Source of the DNA: M3007 sp044347755
GTDB lineage: Bacteria > Bacteroidota > Bacteroidia > Chitinophagales > Saprospiraceae
Direction: 5' to 3'
Assembly (NCBI GenBank): GCA_044347755.1
Contig: JBIKUE010000013.1
Coordinates: forward strand, 1 to 64,000
DNA length: 64,000 nucleotides
In this document: piece after piece, positions 8,315 through 17,794 of the stretch
Position numbering within the stretch: the stretch's first letter is position 1
How the letters are laid out: each line of letters opens with the position of its first letter
The notes under the pieces: generated by a model
Told to the model about the DNA's origin: nothing
The model's database searches: none
What the model saw: only the letters and a program-made list of their open reading frames with translations
Program-made: the position numbers and the translations under genes

Positions 8315-8833
8315 TCAATGCTTCCGGTCATTGATCACAACCGTTTTAGAGATGGTATCATGCCATCCTTTGTCAAATAAAAACGAAAATGGTTCAAAAG
8401 GGATGAGTCGGCACAAGGAACGAAGCGCAGCTTTATTCCAATCCAGCGGATACCCGTCCTGAGTTATTGCGCGCGTCCGGGTAACGTATTTACCTAAAGT
8501 CTTGCCATTTAAGCCTCCTTCCATAAAGGTGTAATAAGCAAACATCACAAAGTAAATCAACACAAACTCCAATACTTCAATTTCTGTGCTTACTTCACCA
8601 CCTTCCATAAAGATGCTCTCGAATAAGACCCTAGAACCTCCAGCCAACACGCGGGCAATAAAGGCATCGATTAAATAATTCACGAACCGCTTGCCGCTGT
8701 CAGCCAAATCCAGGATCTCCGGTTCATCAGGAGCATCAAAGGGTCGGTCAAGAATTTCGTCAGACATATCATTCCTGTATTTGAGAAAGCGAAAGTCCGC
8801 CAAATCCTGCAATTCAAATGTAAAATCTTGCAT
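8315..8833 (-). CDS. RDD family membrane protein
   Basis: About 172 residues with an RDD domain: Arg-Phe start (KRFVNYLIDAFIARVL), an acidic/charged loop, a second membrane helix (FVLIYFVMFAYYTFMEGGLNGKTLGKYVTRTRAI) and a C-terminal RSLCRLIPFEPFSFLF segment. RDD proteins have three helices and no general known role; some are transporters. ATG 8833 is chosen over the upstream TTG at 8866. It is probably cotranscribed with the AMP nucleosidase gene, 18 bp downstream. Confidence 0.82.
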   Translation of the reverse strand: MQDFTFELQDLADFRFLKYRNDMSDEILDRPFDAPDEPEILDLADSGKRFVNYLIDAFIARVLAGGSRVLFESIFMEGGEVSTEIEVLEFVLIYFVMFAYYTFMEGGLNGKTLGKYVTRTRAITQDGYPLDWNKAALRSLCRLIPFEPFSFLFDKGWHDTISKTVVINDRKH

Positions 8834-8970
8834 CACGGTATGGAGATACGGCAATAGAGGCTCCAAAACCCTACCTTTTACGGCTAAGAACCAACAGATC
8901 GTCTAACCAAATCATTTCAAATAACAGTGCTAATTACCTTGCCATGAATTTACCACACCTTTTTTAGCAT

Positions 8971-10125
8971 ATGAAAAACTTAAGTTGCGCTGCATGGCTC
9001 GTTTTGCTTTGCGCTACCACCATGCTTGGCCAGGACCTGCCATTAAGCATCCAGGGATACCTATTCACACCGGTAAAATCAATGGAGGCTATGCCGGTGC
9101 AAAACCAGTTTAAATCCAGCACCTGCTGGGTGTATTCCACCAACTCTTTTCTGGAAAGCGAACTGATCCGGATGGGGAAAAAACCCGTTGATCTGAGTGA
9201 AATGTATATTGTACGCGCCGCATACCTTAAAAAGGCTGAAAATTACATCCGGCGTCAAGGAGCAGCCGCTTTCAGTCAGGGGGCTGAGAACCACGATGTA
9301 ATGAACCTGGTGCGCGAATATGGCATTGTGCCGCATGCAGTATACAGCGGCATGCCAACCGGCCAGGATAAGCCGGTACATGGTGAAATGGAAGCCGTAC
9401 TCAAAGCAATTGTAGAAGCCGTGCACAAAATGCCCGATGGGAAACTGAGCAAACAATGGATGGCCGCTTACAAAGGAGCTCTTGATGGCTATATGGGTAC
9501 TCCTCCTGCTTCATTTCAATGGGAAGGCAAAACCTATACCCCACAGTCATATTTTCAAAGTCTGGGTATTAACCCGAACGACTATGTTGCGCTAACATCC
9601 TACAGTCACCAACCATTTTACAAACCATTCATTCTGGAAGTTTCTGATAATTGGTCGAACGGAATGTTTTACAATGTAACGCTCGACGAATTGGTACAGT
9701 CTGCTGAACAGGCCGTAACCGGTGGCTATACGATTGCCTGGGCCACTGATGTAAGCGAAAAAACCTTTTCAGCCAAAGAAGGCCTGGCTATCATGCCTGA
9801 AAAAGCATGGGACGACCTGTCGCAAGGCGCCCGGGACTCCCTTTGGAAAGCGCCTGTAAAGGAAAAATGGGTAACACAAGAAGAACGGCAACAAGCATTT
9901 GATGAGCTCAGCACTACCGATGATCACGGAATGCACATCACAGGCATGGTCGCAGATCAACTCGGTACCAAGTATTTTACGGTGAAAAACTCATGGGGTA
10001 CGGTAAAAAAGGAAATGGCAGGGTATTTATACGTTTCGCAGGCATATTTCAGGTATAAGACCATGGCGATTATGGTTCACAAAGATGCTTTATCTAAAGC
10101 ATTGCGGCAAAAACTTGGATTGTAG
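8971..10125 (+). CDS. Exported C1B (bleomycin hydrolase-type) cysteine peptidase
   Basis: A 384-residue papain-fold peptidase. Residues 1-20 are a signal peptide (ending LGQ), so the product is periplasmic or surface-bound, unlike the cytosolic PepC/BLMH enzymes. The active-site cysteine lies in QFKSSTCWVYSTNSF (about residue 51), the histidine in DDHGMHITG (about 317) and the asparagine in FTVKNSWGT (about 339), so the catalytic triad is complete. Such enzymes act as aminopeptidases that trim peptides. It is followed 87 bp later by an amino-acid permease, which fits peptide scavenging, but cotranscription is not proven. Confidence 0.9.
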   Translation: MKNLSCAAWLVLLCATTMLGQDLPLSIQGYLFTPVKSMEAMPVQNQFKSSTCWVYSTNSFLESELIRMGKKPVDLSEMYIVRAAYLKKAENYIRRQGAAAFSQGAENHDVMNLVREYGIVPHAVYSGMPTGQDKPVHGEMEAVLKAIVEAVHKMPDGKLSKQWMAAYKGALDGYMGTPPASFQWEGKTYTPQSYFQSLGINPNDYVALTSYSHQPFYKPFILEVSDNWSNGMFYNVTLDELVQSAEQAVTGGYTIAWATDVSEKTFSAKEGLAIMPEKAWDDLSQGARDSLWKAPVKEKWVTQEERQQAFDELSTTDDHGMHITGMVADQLGTKYFTVKNSWGTVKKEMAGYLYVSQAYFRYKTMAIMVHKDALSKALRQKLGL

Positions 10126-10211
10126 TTCAAAAAAGCCTGCTCAAAAACCTTGTGGTTCAAAAACCGCTCTATCTTTCGCCCCAAGATTTAAAAACTAAAA
10201 CTCTTCCTTGT

Positions 10212-11639
10212 ATGGCAAATCTTTGGGTACGTAAACCACTTTCCCAACTTTTGGCGCAAGCCGCCGACTCCGAAAAGGGTCTTAAACGCACATTGGGTGC
10301 CTGGAATCTGGTGGCACTTGGCATCGGAGCCATTATTGGCGCCGGGTTGTTTGTTCGCACCGCTGCAGCGGCAGCAGAAGCTGCCGGACCGTCTGTTACA
10401 CTTTCCTTTATAGTTGCTGCTATTGGATGCGCTTTTGCCGGCCTGTGTTACGCCGAGTTTGCGGCCATGATTCCTATTGCAGGTAGCGCCTATACCTATG
10501 CGTATGCTACCATGGGCGAAGTAGTTGCCTGGATTATTGGATGGGCTTTGATTATGGAATATGCATTAGGTGCTGCAACAGTATCGATTGCATGGAGTGA
10601 ATATTTAAATAAACTGCTTGGCGGGAGGATACCCTATGAATGGTGCCATAGCCCAATGGAGGGTGGCATTATGAATGCCCCGGCATTGATCATTTTGTTG
10701 GCTCTTACCCTGGTACTCATTAAAGGAACTCAGGAATCTGCCTTCATCAATGCCATTATTGTAGCGATTAAAGTTTCTATCGTATTGATATTTATAGCAG
10801 TTGGTTGGAGCTATGTCAACCCTGAAAACCATGTTCCTTACATGATTCCTGAAGGCACACCTGGCCATGAAGGCTTGTTTAAACATGGATGGGGTGGTGT
10901 ATTGGGTGGAGCTGCTATTGTATTCTTTGCCTTCATAGGTTTTGATGCGGTATCAACGGCAGCACAGGAAGCCAAAAAGCCGGAACGCGATATGCCCATC
11001 GGCATATTGGGCTCATTGGCAGTTTGCACCATTTTGTATATTCTTTTTTCTCATGTACTGACTGGTGTTGCCAATTGGCAGGAATTTAAAACTTCAGGAA
11101 AAGAAGCTTCAGTTGCTTACGCGATACAAAACCACATGCCTGGCTATGAATGGCTGGCTACCGCAGTTACCGTGGCCATTCTGGCGGGTTTCTCTTCGGT
11201 TATTCTGGTGATGCTTCTGGGCCAGAGTCGTGTGTTCTATTCCATGGCGAACGATGGTCTGATACCAAAGGTATTTGCTGAACTTCACCCTAAATTCCGT
11301 ACGCCGTACAAATCCAACTGGATTCTGTTTATTTTTGTTGGCGCATTCGCAGCTTTCGTTCCGGGAAGCATGGCTGGCGACCTTACCTCCTTTGGCACTT
11401 TGCTGGCGTTTGTCCTGGTAAGTCTTGGCGTATTGTTCATGCGTAAATCCAATCCGGAACAAGCCCGGCCATTCAAAACCCCGCTGGTACCTTTGGTTCC
11501 TATTTTGGGAGCTTTGATTTGTACCGGCATGATCATAGCCATCGATCCATTCACTTTGAAAACAGCATTGGTGTGGATGGTTGTTGGCCTGTTAGTATAC
11601 TTCGGTTATAGCCGTAAGCATAGCAAGCTCCAATCCTGA
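10212..11639 (+). CDS. APC superfamily amino acid permease (cationic amino acid transporter type)
   Basis: About 475 residues with twelve to thirteen predicted membrane segments. The first contains LGIGAIIGAGLF, the substrate-binding unwound helix of APC transporters; FAFIGFDAVSTAAQEAKKPERDMPIGI is the typical sixth-helix/loop motif of the CAT branch. It should import amino acids by proton or sodium symport; the substrate is not clear. ATG 10212 is chosen instead of the GTG at 10152 because homology starts with RKPLSQLLAQA. A clear terminator follows. Confidence 0.92.
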   Translation: MANLWVRKPLSQLLAQAADSEKGLKRTLGAWNLVALGIGAIIGAGLFVRTAAAAAEAAGPSVTLSFIVAAIGCAFAGLCYAEFAAMIPIAGSAYTYAYATMGEVVAWIIGWALIMEYALGAATVSIAWSEYLNKLLGGRIPYEWCHSPMEGGIMNAPALIILLALTLVLIKGTQESAFINAIIVAIKVSIVLIFIAVGWSYVNPENHVPYMIPEGTPGHEGLFKHGWGGVLGGAAIVFFAFIGFDAVSTAAQEAKKPERDMPIGILGSLAVCTILYILFSHVLTGVANWQEFKTSGKEASVAYAIQNHMPGYEWLATAVTVAILAGFSSVILVMLLGQSRVFYSMANDGLIPKVFAELHPKFRTPYKSNWILFIFVGAFAAFVPGSMAGDLTSFGTLLAFVLVSLGVLFMRKSNPEQARPFKTPLVPLVPILGALICTGMIIAIDPFTLKTALVWMVVGLLVYFGYSRKHSKLQS

Positions 11640-11666
11640 TCAACGTAAATATCTTTTTGATTTTTT

Positions 11667-11708
11667 AAGGTGTTTGGGGTTTTCTGGATTGAAATGCCCA
11701 AACACCTT
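11667..11708 (+). terminator. Hairpin terminator after the permease
   Basis: A perfect 12-bp stem (11667-11678 with 11697-11708) with an 18-nt loop and flanking T-rich stretches on both strands lies 28 bp after the permease stop and directly before the methyltransferase gene. Confidence 0.7.
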
Positions 11709-11734
11709 ATTTCTTTACACTAAAACCCATTTTC

Positions 11735-12538
11735 ATGCTAGCCAAACTATTTCTTGAACTCACCGAATACCCATGGTTTCGCCGTACAGTCTGGAAACCC
11801 ATTTATAACCACCTGGCAAAGCGCTTCCCGTATGAGAACTGGGTATTCATGAATTATGGCTTTGATCCATTGAATGAACAAGAGCGCCCCTCTTTGCAAG
11901 AGCAAGACGAACCAGATCGTTACTCTATTCAACTGTATCATTTTTTAGCCGCCCAAACAGAGATCCAGGGTAAAAAGATGCTGGAAGTAGGCAGCGGCCG
12001 CGGTGGAGGAGCATCCTACATAGCAAGATATCTTAAACCGGCCGAAATAACCGGCATGGACATCGCAGATAACGCAGTTGCTTTTGCCAACAAACGCCAT
12101 CATGCTCCAAACCTGAATTATGTAACGGGCAATGCAGAACAAATCCCATTCCCAGACAACCATTTTGATGTGGTGATCAATGTGGAATCAAGCCATGCTT
12201 ACGGTTCTGTGGAAAAGTTTTTTACAGAAGTGGCCCGCATCTTAAAACCCGGCGGCATTTTCCTGATCACTGATATGCGGGATCCAAACAATATTGGCAA
12301 ATTTGAACAAAAATTGTTTAGCAGTGGGTTGACCAAGGTGTCGCAAGCCATCATTAACGACAATATCGAAAAGGCTATCGAAAACGAGGACGACCTCAAA
12401 CGCGCCAGAATTCGTGCCGCCGTTCCGTCACAATATGTCAAATTCTTTGAAGAATTTAGCGGAGTAAAAGGCTCCCAAATCCAAAAAGACATACAAGATC
12501 ATCGGCTGATTTACTTCTGGTATGTGATGAAAAAATAG
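11735..12538 (+). CDS. Class I SAM-dependent methyltransferase
   Basis: A 267-residue Rossmann methyltransferase: motif I LEVGSGRGGGASYIARY (about residue 78), the acidic residue after strand two in ITGMDIADNAV, the NAEQIPFPDNHFDVVINVESSHAY stretch for motifs II-III, and ILKPGGIFLITDMR for the post-motif segment. The overall pattern resembles UbiE/small-molecule C- or O-methyltransferases and phthiotriol-type enzymes. The acceptor cannot be read from the sequence. It stands between a terminator and an inverted repeat and is probably monocistronic. Confidence 0.85.
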   Translation: MLAKLFLELTEYPWFRRTVWKPIYNHLAKRFPYENWVFMNYGFDPLNEQERPSLQEQDEPDRYSIQLYHFLAAQTEIQGKKMLEVGSGRGGGASYIARYLKPAEITGMDIADNAVAFANKRHHAPNLNYVTGNAEQIPFPDNHFDVVINVESSHAYGSVEKFFTEVARILKPGGIFLITDMRDPNNIGKFEQKLFSSGLTKVSQAIINDNIEKAIENEDDLKRARIRAAVPSQYVKFFEEFSGVKGSQIQKDIQDHRLIYFWYVMKK

Positions 12539-12548
12539 GACGAGAATA

Positions 12549-12614
12549 GTGTCCGTTAAAAGCATGATAACGATTGTAAAGCGTTCTAGCAGACCCGCTG
12601 CTTTTAACGGACAC
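12549..12614. repeat. 16-bp perfect inverted repeat between the methyltransferase and folA genes
   Basis: GTGTCCGTTAAAAGCA (12549-12564) is repeated in inverse orientation at 12599-12614, separated by 34 nt. No T-run follows on either strand, so it is not a standard intrinsic terminator; it may be a remnant of a small inverted-repeat element or a processing hairpin. Confidence 0.6.
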
Positions 12615-12655
12615 GTTTCAGCAACTATACCCATATTCAACAATAATCTAACGCT

Positions 12656-13159
12656 ATGCTGATATCTGCCATTGTTGCCACAGCCAAAAACAATGTAATA
12701 GGAAAGGACAATCAAATTCCCTGGTACTTACCGGCCGACCTTTCTTATTTCAAAAAAACCACCCTGGGGCATCATATCATTATGGGGCGCAACAGCTTCC
12801 ATAGCATTGGCAGACCATTGCCTAAACGTACCAATATCGTAGTCACCCGGGACCTTTTTTTTTCCGCCGACGGCGTTTTGGTGGCACACTCTGTTGAAGA
12901 AGCACTGGGTATGGCCTATGATGGTGAAGAAGAAGAAGTCTTCATCATTGGTGGTGGTGAGATTTACCGGGAAACCGCAGAACTGTGGGATAAAATCTAC
13001 CTTACCAAAGTTGATCTATTGGCAGAGGGGGATGTGTTTTTTCCCGAGATCAACCCCTCAGAATGGATTGAAGTGTGGAGTGAGCACCATGTGGCCGATG
13101 AGAAAAATGAGCATGATTACACTTTCCATATCCTGGAAAGACGACAGGATGAAGAATGA
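12656..13159 (+). CDS. folA: Dihydrofolate reductase
   Basis: A 167-residue DHFR with the N-terminal motif ISAIVATAKNNVIGKDNQIPW, the catalytic acidic residue in LPADLSYFKKTT, NADPH-binding MGRNSFHSIGRPLPKR and the EVFIIGGGEIY motif. It reduces dihydrofolate to tetrahydrofolate with NADPH for thymidylate and purine synthesis. Length is normal for the family. No thyA lies beside it. Confidence 0.96.
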   Translation: MLISAIVATAKNNVIGKDNQIPWYLPADLSYFKKTTLGHHIIMGRNSFHSIGRPLPKRTNIVVTRDLFFSADGVLVAHSVEEALGMAYDGEEEEVFIIGGGEIYRETAELWDKIYLTKVDLLAEGDVFFPEINPSEWIEVWSEHHVADEKNEHDYTFHILERRQDEE

Positions 13160-13212
13160 GTCTACATAAAAAACAGGACTCCGTCTTTTTTTAAAATTTA
13201 TCCTGCAAAGTC

Positions 13213-13247
13213 TTTGAAAAAAAAACGGGCTTTTTTTTATACTTTTG
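13213..13247 (+). promoter_or_regulatory. Bacteroidota-type promoter before the glycogen synthase-like gene
   Basis: TTTG at 13213-13216 and TACTTTTG at 13240-13247 (23-nt spacer, slightly long) match the -33/-7 pattern, with GCACC following as is common. The start codon lies about 100 nt downstream. Confidence 0.5.
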
Positions 13248-13349
13248 CACCCGAATTTCGCGGAGTAAAAAGTCTGCGCGCTCTTCCCGAACCCCGATTT
13301 TTATTCAAATCGTGCTTACACACACCAATCAAGACTGGTTTTAACACAC

Positions 13350-14168
13350 ATGGAAAAGAAGCGTTTGCTCCTGATCACACAAGAACTTGCGCCCTACACG
13401 GAGGGCACTGACATTTCCGAACTGGTGGGAAAACTTCCCAAATTCTTTGCCGACAATGGTTATGAATTGCGCATTTTGATGCCACGTTACGGGGTTGTAA
13501 ACGAACGCAGGCACCGTTTACATGAAGTAGTGCGACTGAGTGGTATGAACATTATCGTAGATGACGACGATTACCCTCTACTCATTAAAGTGGCCTCTTT
13601 GCCCGGATCACGCCTGCAAGTCTATTTCCTTGACAATGAAGAGTTCTTCAAACGCAAACTTGTTTTTGAAGACGAGAAAGGTCAACCATTCGAAGACAAT
13701 GCAGACCGGGCGGCTTTTTTCTGCAAAGGAGCCATTGAAACCGTTAAGAAGTTTGGCTGGCCACCTGATTACATCCTATGCACAGGCTGGATGACCAGTT
13801 TACTGCCGCTTTATTTGCGTACTGCCTATAAAACCGAGCCCATTTTTGCTAATGCCCAGATTATTTATGGCGCATTTGATACTCCGAGAGAAAAAGAAGG
13901 TGGCGAACGCTTCTTTCAAAAGGCAGCCATCAACAACCTGACAAAGAAGCATTTGGAACCTTACCATGAAGGAGATTCCGTATGCATGCACAAAGGCGCA
14001 GCATTTTATTCTGATGCTGTGATTCTTGGCAGCGAATCCCTGGATCCGTCCGTTCCATATCTGAGTTCCGCGGAAGACAAACCTGTGTTGCCATGGCAAC
14101 CCGCAGAAGATGCACTCCCGGGCTATCTTGAGTTTCTGAAAAGCCTGACGGAAAACGTGACAGCTTAA
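13350..14168 (+). CDS. Stand-alone glycogen/starch synthase N-terminal (GT5) domain protein
   Basis: The 272 residues correspond only to the N-terminal Rossmann half of glycogen/starch synthase: LLLITQELAPYTEGTDISELVGKLP replaces the usual KxGGLADV ADP-glucose loop, and DYILCTGWMTSLLPLYLR matches the region after it. The C-terminal nucleotide-sugar half is absent, and the K-x-G-G loop reads TEGTD, so catalysis as a glycogen synthase is doubtful. Short proteins of this kind next to DUF4270 and glmS recur across Bacteroidota. The gene precedes DUF4270 by 187 bp on the same strand. Confidence 0.8.
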   Translation: MEKKRLLLITQELAPYTEGTDISELVGKLPKFFADNGYELRILMPRYGVVNERRHRLHEVVRLSGMNIIVDDDDYPLLIKVASLPGSRLQVYFLDNEEFFKRKLVFEDEKGQPFEDNADRAAFFCKGAIETVKKFGWPPDYILCTGWMTSLLPLYLRTAYKTEPIFANAQIIYGAFDTPREKEGGERFFQKAAINNLTKKHLEPYHEGDSVCMHKGAAFYSDAVILGSESLDPSVPYLSSAEDKPVLPWQPAEDALPGYLEFLKSLTENVTA

Positions 14169-14355
14169 TGTCGTTTTTCCTGTTGCCGCACGACTTCAGA
14201 AAATTCCAGCTCCTTTAAGTTTAGGGAGTCTAGCGTTTATGCAACAGTTCAGGCAACCACCTCAACTGCTTCTGACTCATGCACGTAACACGATTATAAC
14301 TATAGATCACGGCATTGTTTCTCAAGGCCACTCAATCCATTATCTGATGCTTATT

Positions 14356-15708
14356 ATGAAGCAAAAACTTCCGGCAATAGCCGGTATTCTGCTGGCTGCA
14401 CTTGTGCTTTGGACCGGATGCAAAAAGCCCGGAGCACTTGGCTATGAATTGCTGGATGACGAATACACCGATTATAATTTCACAGATACGATTTCCATAC
14501 GGTGTACCATTGAACGCGAAGACAGTTCTTTGACTTCCGATCTCAGTTCAACAGCTGAGTATTTCCTGTGTGGATCTATTAATGATCCGGAAATGGGAAA
14601 ATCTTCCTCTGAAATTTTTTCACTCCTGATCGGAAAGAACCTCAATCCAAACTTTGACACAACCATGCATGCCTTTGACAGCATCGTGTTGTATCTCAAT
14701 TATGACCTCCGGGGTTTTTATGGCGACACTTTACAGCCTCAATCCTTGCACATACTTCGGGTAGACAATGGTTATGAGATCAAGGACGACAAAGAGTATT
14801 ATTCCAATCATTCCTTTCCAGCCAACACAGAAATCGGGCGCCTGGAAAACTTCTATCCCAAGCCAAGTGCTTCCGACTCGCTTTTTGAAGGGCTGGAAGG
14901 ATCCTTTGTTAAACTTACCCTTGACCCAGCCTTTGGTCAGGAACTGTTCAATATCGACAGCCTGATTTATGCTGCCGATACCTTGTTTCAAGCTAAATTG
15001 CGTGGCTTAAAAATCATGTCCACCAGCACCGGTACTGGCGCCATGATGGCTTTCGACCTGAATAATAGCTCCTTGAGTCGCATCCGCTTGTTTTATCATT
15101 TAAAGTCAGATTCAACAGCGCTTAACTACGATTATTTCTTTAAAGGAGCCAATAAGTTCACACACTTTACACATGATCACAGCGGCTCTCCGGCAGGACA
15201 ATTGATCGACCAGGTTTCTGAAGAAAAATTATATGTTCAGGGGATGGAAGGACTTCGGGTGAAAATTGAATTCCCGTATGCACACCTGCTCAATAAGATC
15301 GCTGTAAACCAGGCCGAATTGGTACTCCATGTAGCGGATGAGAATACATCCCTTTTACCGGCAGACCAACTGTTTCTCACACAATATTCTGAAGAAGATA
15401 CCACATTTGTACTCACCAGCGATGTCCTGTACTCCTTTGGATCAAACCTCACCGGTGGATTCGGAGATTTTGGAGGAGATCCAAACAAAGTGGTCATCAA
15501 CGGAACTTCAGTTACACAATATCGTATGTCCCTGAGCGAATTATTCCAACACATCGTGGATGATGATGCAAGTACCGACACCAAAAAACGAACGGTCTAT
15601 ATGGGTGTTTTCCCCAGAAGCAGAACCGCAAATCGTGCAGTACTTTATGGACCAAAGAGCTTATCTTTCCCGGCAAAACTGGAGTTAAAATACACTTTGG
15701 TGAAATAA
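14356..15708 (+). CDS. DUF4270 family lipoprotein
   Basis: The protein has a lipoprotein signal ending LWTGC (cysteine at about residue 22) and a long beta-rich body with the DUF4270 hallmark beginning ALGYELLDDEYTDYNFTDT and ending AVLYGPKSLSFPAKLELKYTLVK. DUF4270 proteins are Bacteroidota lipoproteins of unknown function, often beside glycogen synthase-like and glmS genes, as here. ATG 14356 is chosen over an upstream in-frame ATG at 14239 because it places the signal peptide at the N-terminus. glmS follows after 57 bp. Confidence 0.88.
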   Translation: MKQKLPAIAGILLAALVLWTGCKKPGALGYELLDDEYTDYNFTDTISIRCTIEREDSSLTSDLSSTAEYFLCGSINDPEMGKSSSEIFSLLIGKNLNPNFDTTMHAFDSIVLYLNYDLRGFYGDTLQPQSLHILRVDNGYEIKDDKEYYSNHSFPANTEIGRLENFYPKPSASDSLFEGLEGSFVKLTLDPAFGQELFNIDSLIYAADTLFQAKLRGLKIMSTSTGTGAMMAFDLNNSSLSRIRLFYHLKSDSTALNYDYFFKGANKFTHFTHDHSGSPAGQLIDQVSEEKLYVQGMEGLRVKIEFPYAHLLNKIAVNQAELVLHVADENTSLLPADQLFLTQYSEEDTTFVLTSDVLYSFGSNLTGGFGDFGGDPNKVVINGTSVTQYRMSLSELFQHIVDDDASTDTKKRTVYMGVFPRSRTANRAVLYGPKSLSFPAKLELKYTLVK

Positions 15709-15765
15709 AACTACCAATAAACCCATCCTGATCCATTCAGAAAAACCAATTTATCAACTAGTACT

Positions 15766-17607
15766 ATGTGCGGAATTGTTGGCTATATAGGGCCCAAAAA
15801 AGCTTATCCAATTCTCATTAAGGGACTAACCCGGCTGGAATACCGTGGGTATGACAGCGCCGGAATTGCACTGCAAAACGGATCACTCCGAGTCTATAAA
15901 AAGAAAGGAAAAGTTGCCGACCTGGTAGCTTTTGCCCAAGATCAGGATCTCAGTGGCCATGTGGGCATGGGGCATACCAGATGGGCTACTCACGGGAAGC
16001 CAGACGACACTAATGCGCACCCGCATACCAGCAATAGCGGCCGCCTGGTGCTGATCCATAATGGGATTATTGAAAACTACTCCATTATCAAAAGTGCTCT
16101 TCAACGCCATGGATATACCTTCATAAGTGAAACCGATACAGAGGTATTGGTGAATTTGATTGAAAAAATTCAATTGGAAGGCGATCTGCCTCTGGAGGAA
16201 GCCATCCGACTGGCTCTAACACAGGTACATGGAGCCTATGCCATCGTGGTCATGGATCGGGACGACCCTAACAAATTGGTAGCAGCCCGGCGGTCAAGCC
16301 CCCTTGTGATAGGTATTGGCAAGGGAGAATTTTTAATCGGTTCAGATGCCACGCCCATAGTAGAACACACCAAAAATGTGGTTTATCTGGAGGACGAGCA
16401 GGTTGCTACCTGCGTTTTGGGGCAGGAGCTTAGTATTAAAACACTCCGCAACGAAGTTGCTCCACATAGCATCCAGGAAATAGAACTGGAGATTGGCCAG
16501 TTAGAAAAAGGTGGATATGATCATTTCATGCTCAAAGAAATTTTTGAGCAGCCCACCACCATCGCTGAGTGTATGCGCGGGCGAATGGATGCAGAACATG
16601 GTTGGGTACGCCTGGGTGGCATGGATGAACACATGAAAAGGATCATTAATGCCAAAAGGATGATCATTCTGGGATGTGGTACCTCATGGCATGCCGGAAT
16701 GATCGCTGAATACTTGATTGAAGACCTCGCCCGACTTCCGGTTGAAGTTGAATACGCTTCTGAATTCCGATATCGAAACCCCGTAGTTCGGGAAGATGAT
16801 ATTATTCTGGCCATCAGCCAATCCGGAGAAACAGCAGACACCTTTGCGGCGCTTGAATTGGCAAAGGAACGAGGGGCTCTTACTTATGGTATTGTAAATG
16901 TGGTTGGCTCCTCTATTGCCCGACTTACCCATAGTGGTTCTTATATCCACGTAGGACCCGAAATAGGTGTTGCCTCAACAAAGGCTTTTACCGGCCAGGT
17001 GACTATGTTGAGTATGATGGCCCTGATCCTGGGATATGAACGCGGCTATCTGCCTAAATCCCAATACCAAAAGCTGGTACAAGAATTGTCACTAATACCC
17101 CAAAAAGTAGAAGATTTATTGACAAAGTGCCAAAGTCAGGTGGAATATATTGCCGGAGAGTTTAAAGATGCCAACAACGCGCTTTACCTTGGTCGCGGCT
17201 ACAACTTCCCGGTAGCACTGGAGGGCGCACTAAAATTGAAAGAAATAAGTTATATCCATGCAGAAGGATATCCGGCTGCAGAAATGAAACACGGCCCCAT
17301 TGCTTTGATCGATGAAAACATGCCGGTTTTTGTAATTGCTACCAACAAAAGCGCTTACGAAAAGGTCATCAGCAACATTCAGGAGGTAAAAGCAAGAAAA
17401 GGAGTTGTAGTAGCTGTAGTCACAGAAGGAGAAGAAACCATTAAGAAACTGGCTGACCATACCATTGAGATCCCTGAAACAGAGGAACCTTTCACCCCTC
17501 TTCTTTCCGTAATACCTTTGCAACTGCTCGCCTATCATATCGCCGTCCTTAGAGGCTGCGATGTAGATCAGCCAAGAAATCTGGCGAAATCTGTAACAGT
17601 TGAGTAG
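15766..17607 (+). CDS. glmS: Glutamine-fructose-6-phosphate aminotransferase (isomerizing)
   Basis: The 613-residue enzyme starts with MCGIVGYIG, whose Cys2 is the N-terminal nucleophile of the class II glutaminase, followed by VGMGHTRWATHG. Two SIS domains cover residues about 285-600 (CGTSWHAGMIAEYL, SQSGETADT, EGALKLKEISYIHAEGYPAAEMKHGPIALI) and the C-terminus is the conserved DVDQPRNLAKSVTVE. It converts fructose 6-phosphate and glutamine to glucosamine 6-phosphate, the first step to UDP-GlcNAc. No glmS ribozyme-like sequence is seen upstream. Downstream lies an octamer-repeat inverted element. Confidence 0.98.
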   Translation: MCGIVGYIGPKKAYPILIKGLTRLEYRGYDSAGIALQNGSLRVYKKKGKVADLVAFAQDQDLSGHVGMGHTRWATHGKPDDTNAHPHTSNSGRLVLIHNGIIENYSIIKSALQRHGYTFISETDTEVLVNLIEKIQLEGDLPLEEAIRLALTQVHGAYAIVVMDRDDPNKLVAARRSSPLVIGIGKGEFLIGSDATPIVEHTKNVVYLEDEQVATCVLGQELSIKTLRNEVAPHSIQEIELEIGQLEKGGYDHFMLKEIFEQPTTIAECMRGRMDAEHGWVRLGGMDEHMKRIINAKRMIILGCGTSWHAGMIAEYLIEDLARLPVEVEYASEFRYRNPVVREDDIILAISQSGETADTFAALELAKERGALTYGIVNVVGSSIARLTHSGSYIHVGPEIGVASTKAFTGQVTMLSMMALILGYERGYLPKSQYQKLVQELSLIPQKVEDLLTKCQSQVEYIAGEFKDANNALYLGRGYNFPVALEGALKLKEISYIHAEGYPAAEMKHGPIALIDENMPVFVIATNKSAYEKVISNIQEVKARKGVVVAVVTEGEETIKKLADHTIEIPETEEPFTPLLSVIPLQLLAYHIAVLRGCDVDQPRNLAKSVTVE

Positions 17608-17794
17608 TTTTTAGTGTTTTAGTATTTTAGTGTGCTTAAGACTAGCAAGTTCAATAGAATATGACAAAATTCAACACCTTAAAGGCCACAGCCTTACCAT
17701 ATACCCACCAAAACACTAAAACACTAAAACACTAAAACACCAAAAAACGAAAACACTAAAACGCCAAAACACCAAAACACCAAAACACTAAGAC
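17606..17794 (+). repeat. Octamer tandem repeat with inverted arm between glmS and the DUF4290 gene
   Basis: From 17710 to 17789 ten copies of an 8-bp unit, consensus AAAACACY, run without interruption, and the eleventh position (AAGACATG, 17790-17797) contains the start codon of the next gene. Directly after the glmS stop, 17608-17632 holds the complement form (TTTTAGTG repeats), so the two ends can pair into a long stem around about 75 nt. The copies differ by single changes, which points to slippage and later drift. Confidence 0.85.

Noticed and set aside
15708..15766. glmS ribozyme
   Set aside because: Only 57 bp separate DUF4270 and glmS and no ribozyme-like core is visible; these ribozymes are known from Firmicutes.
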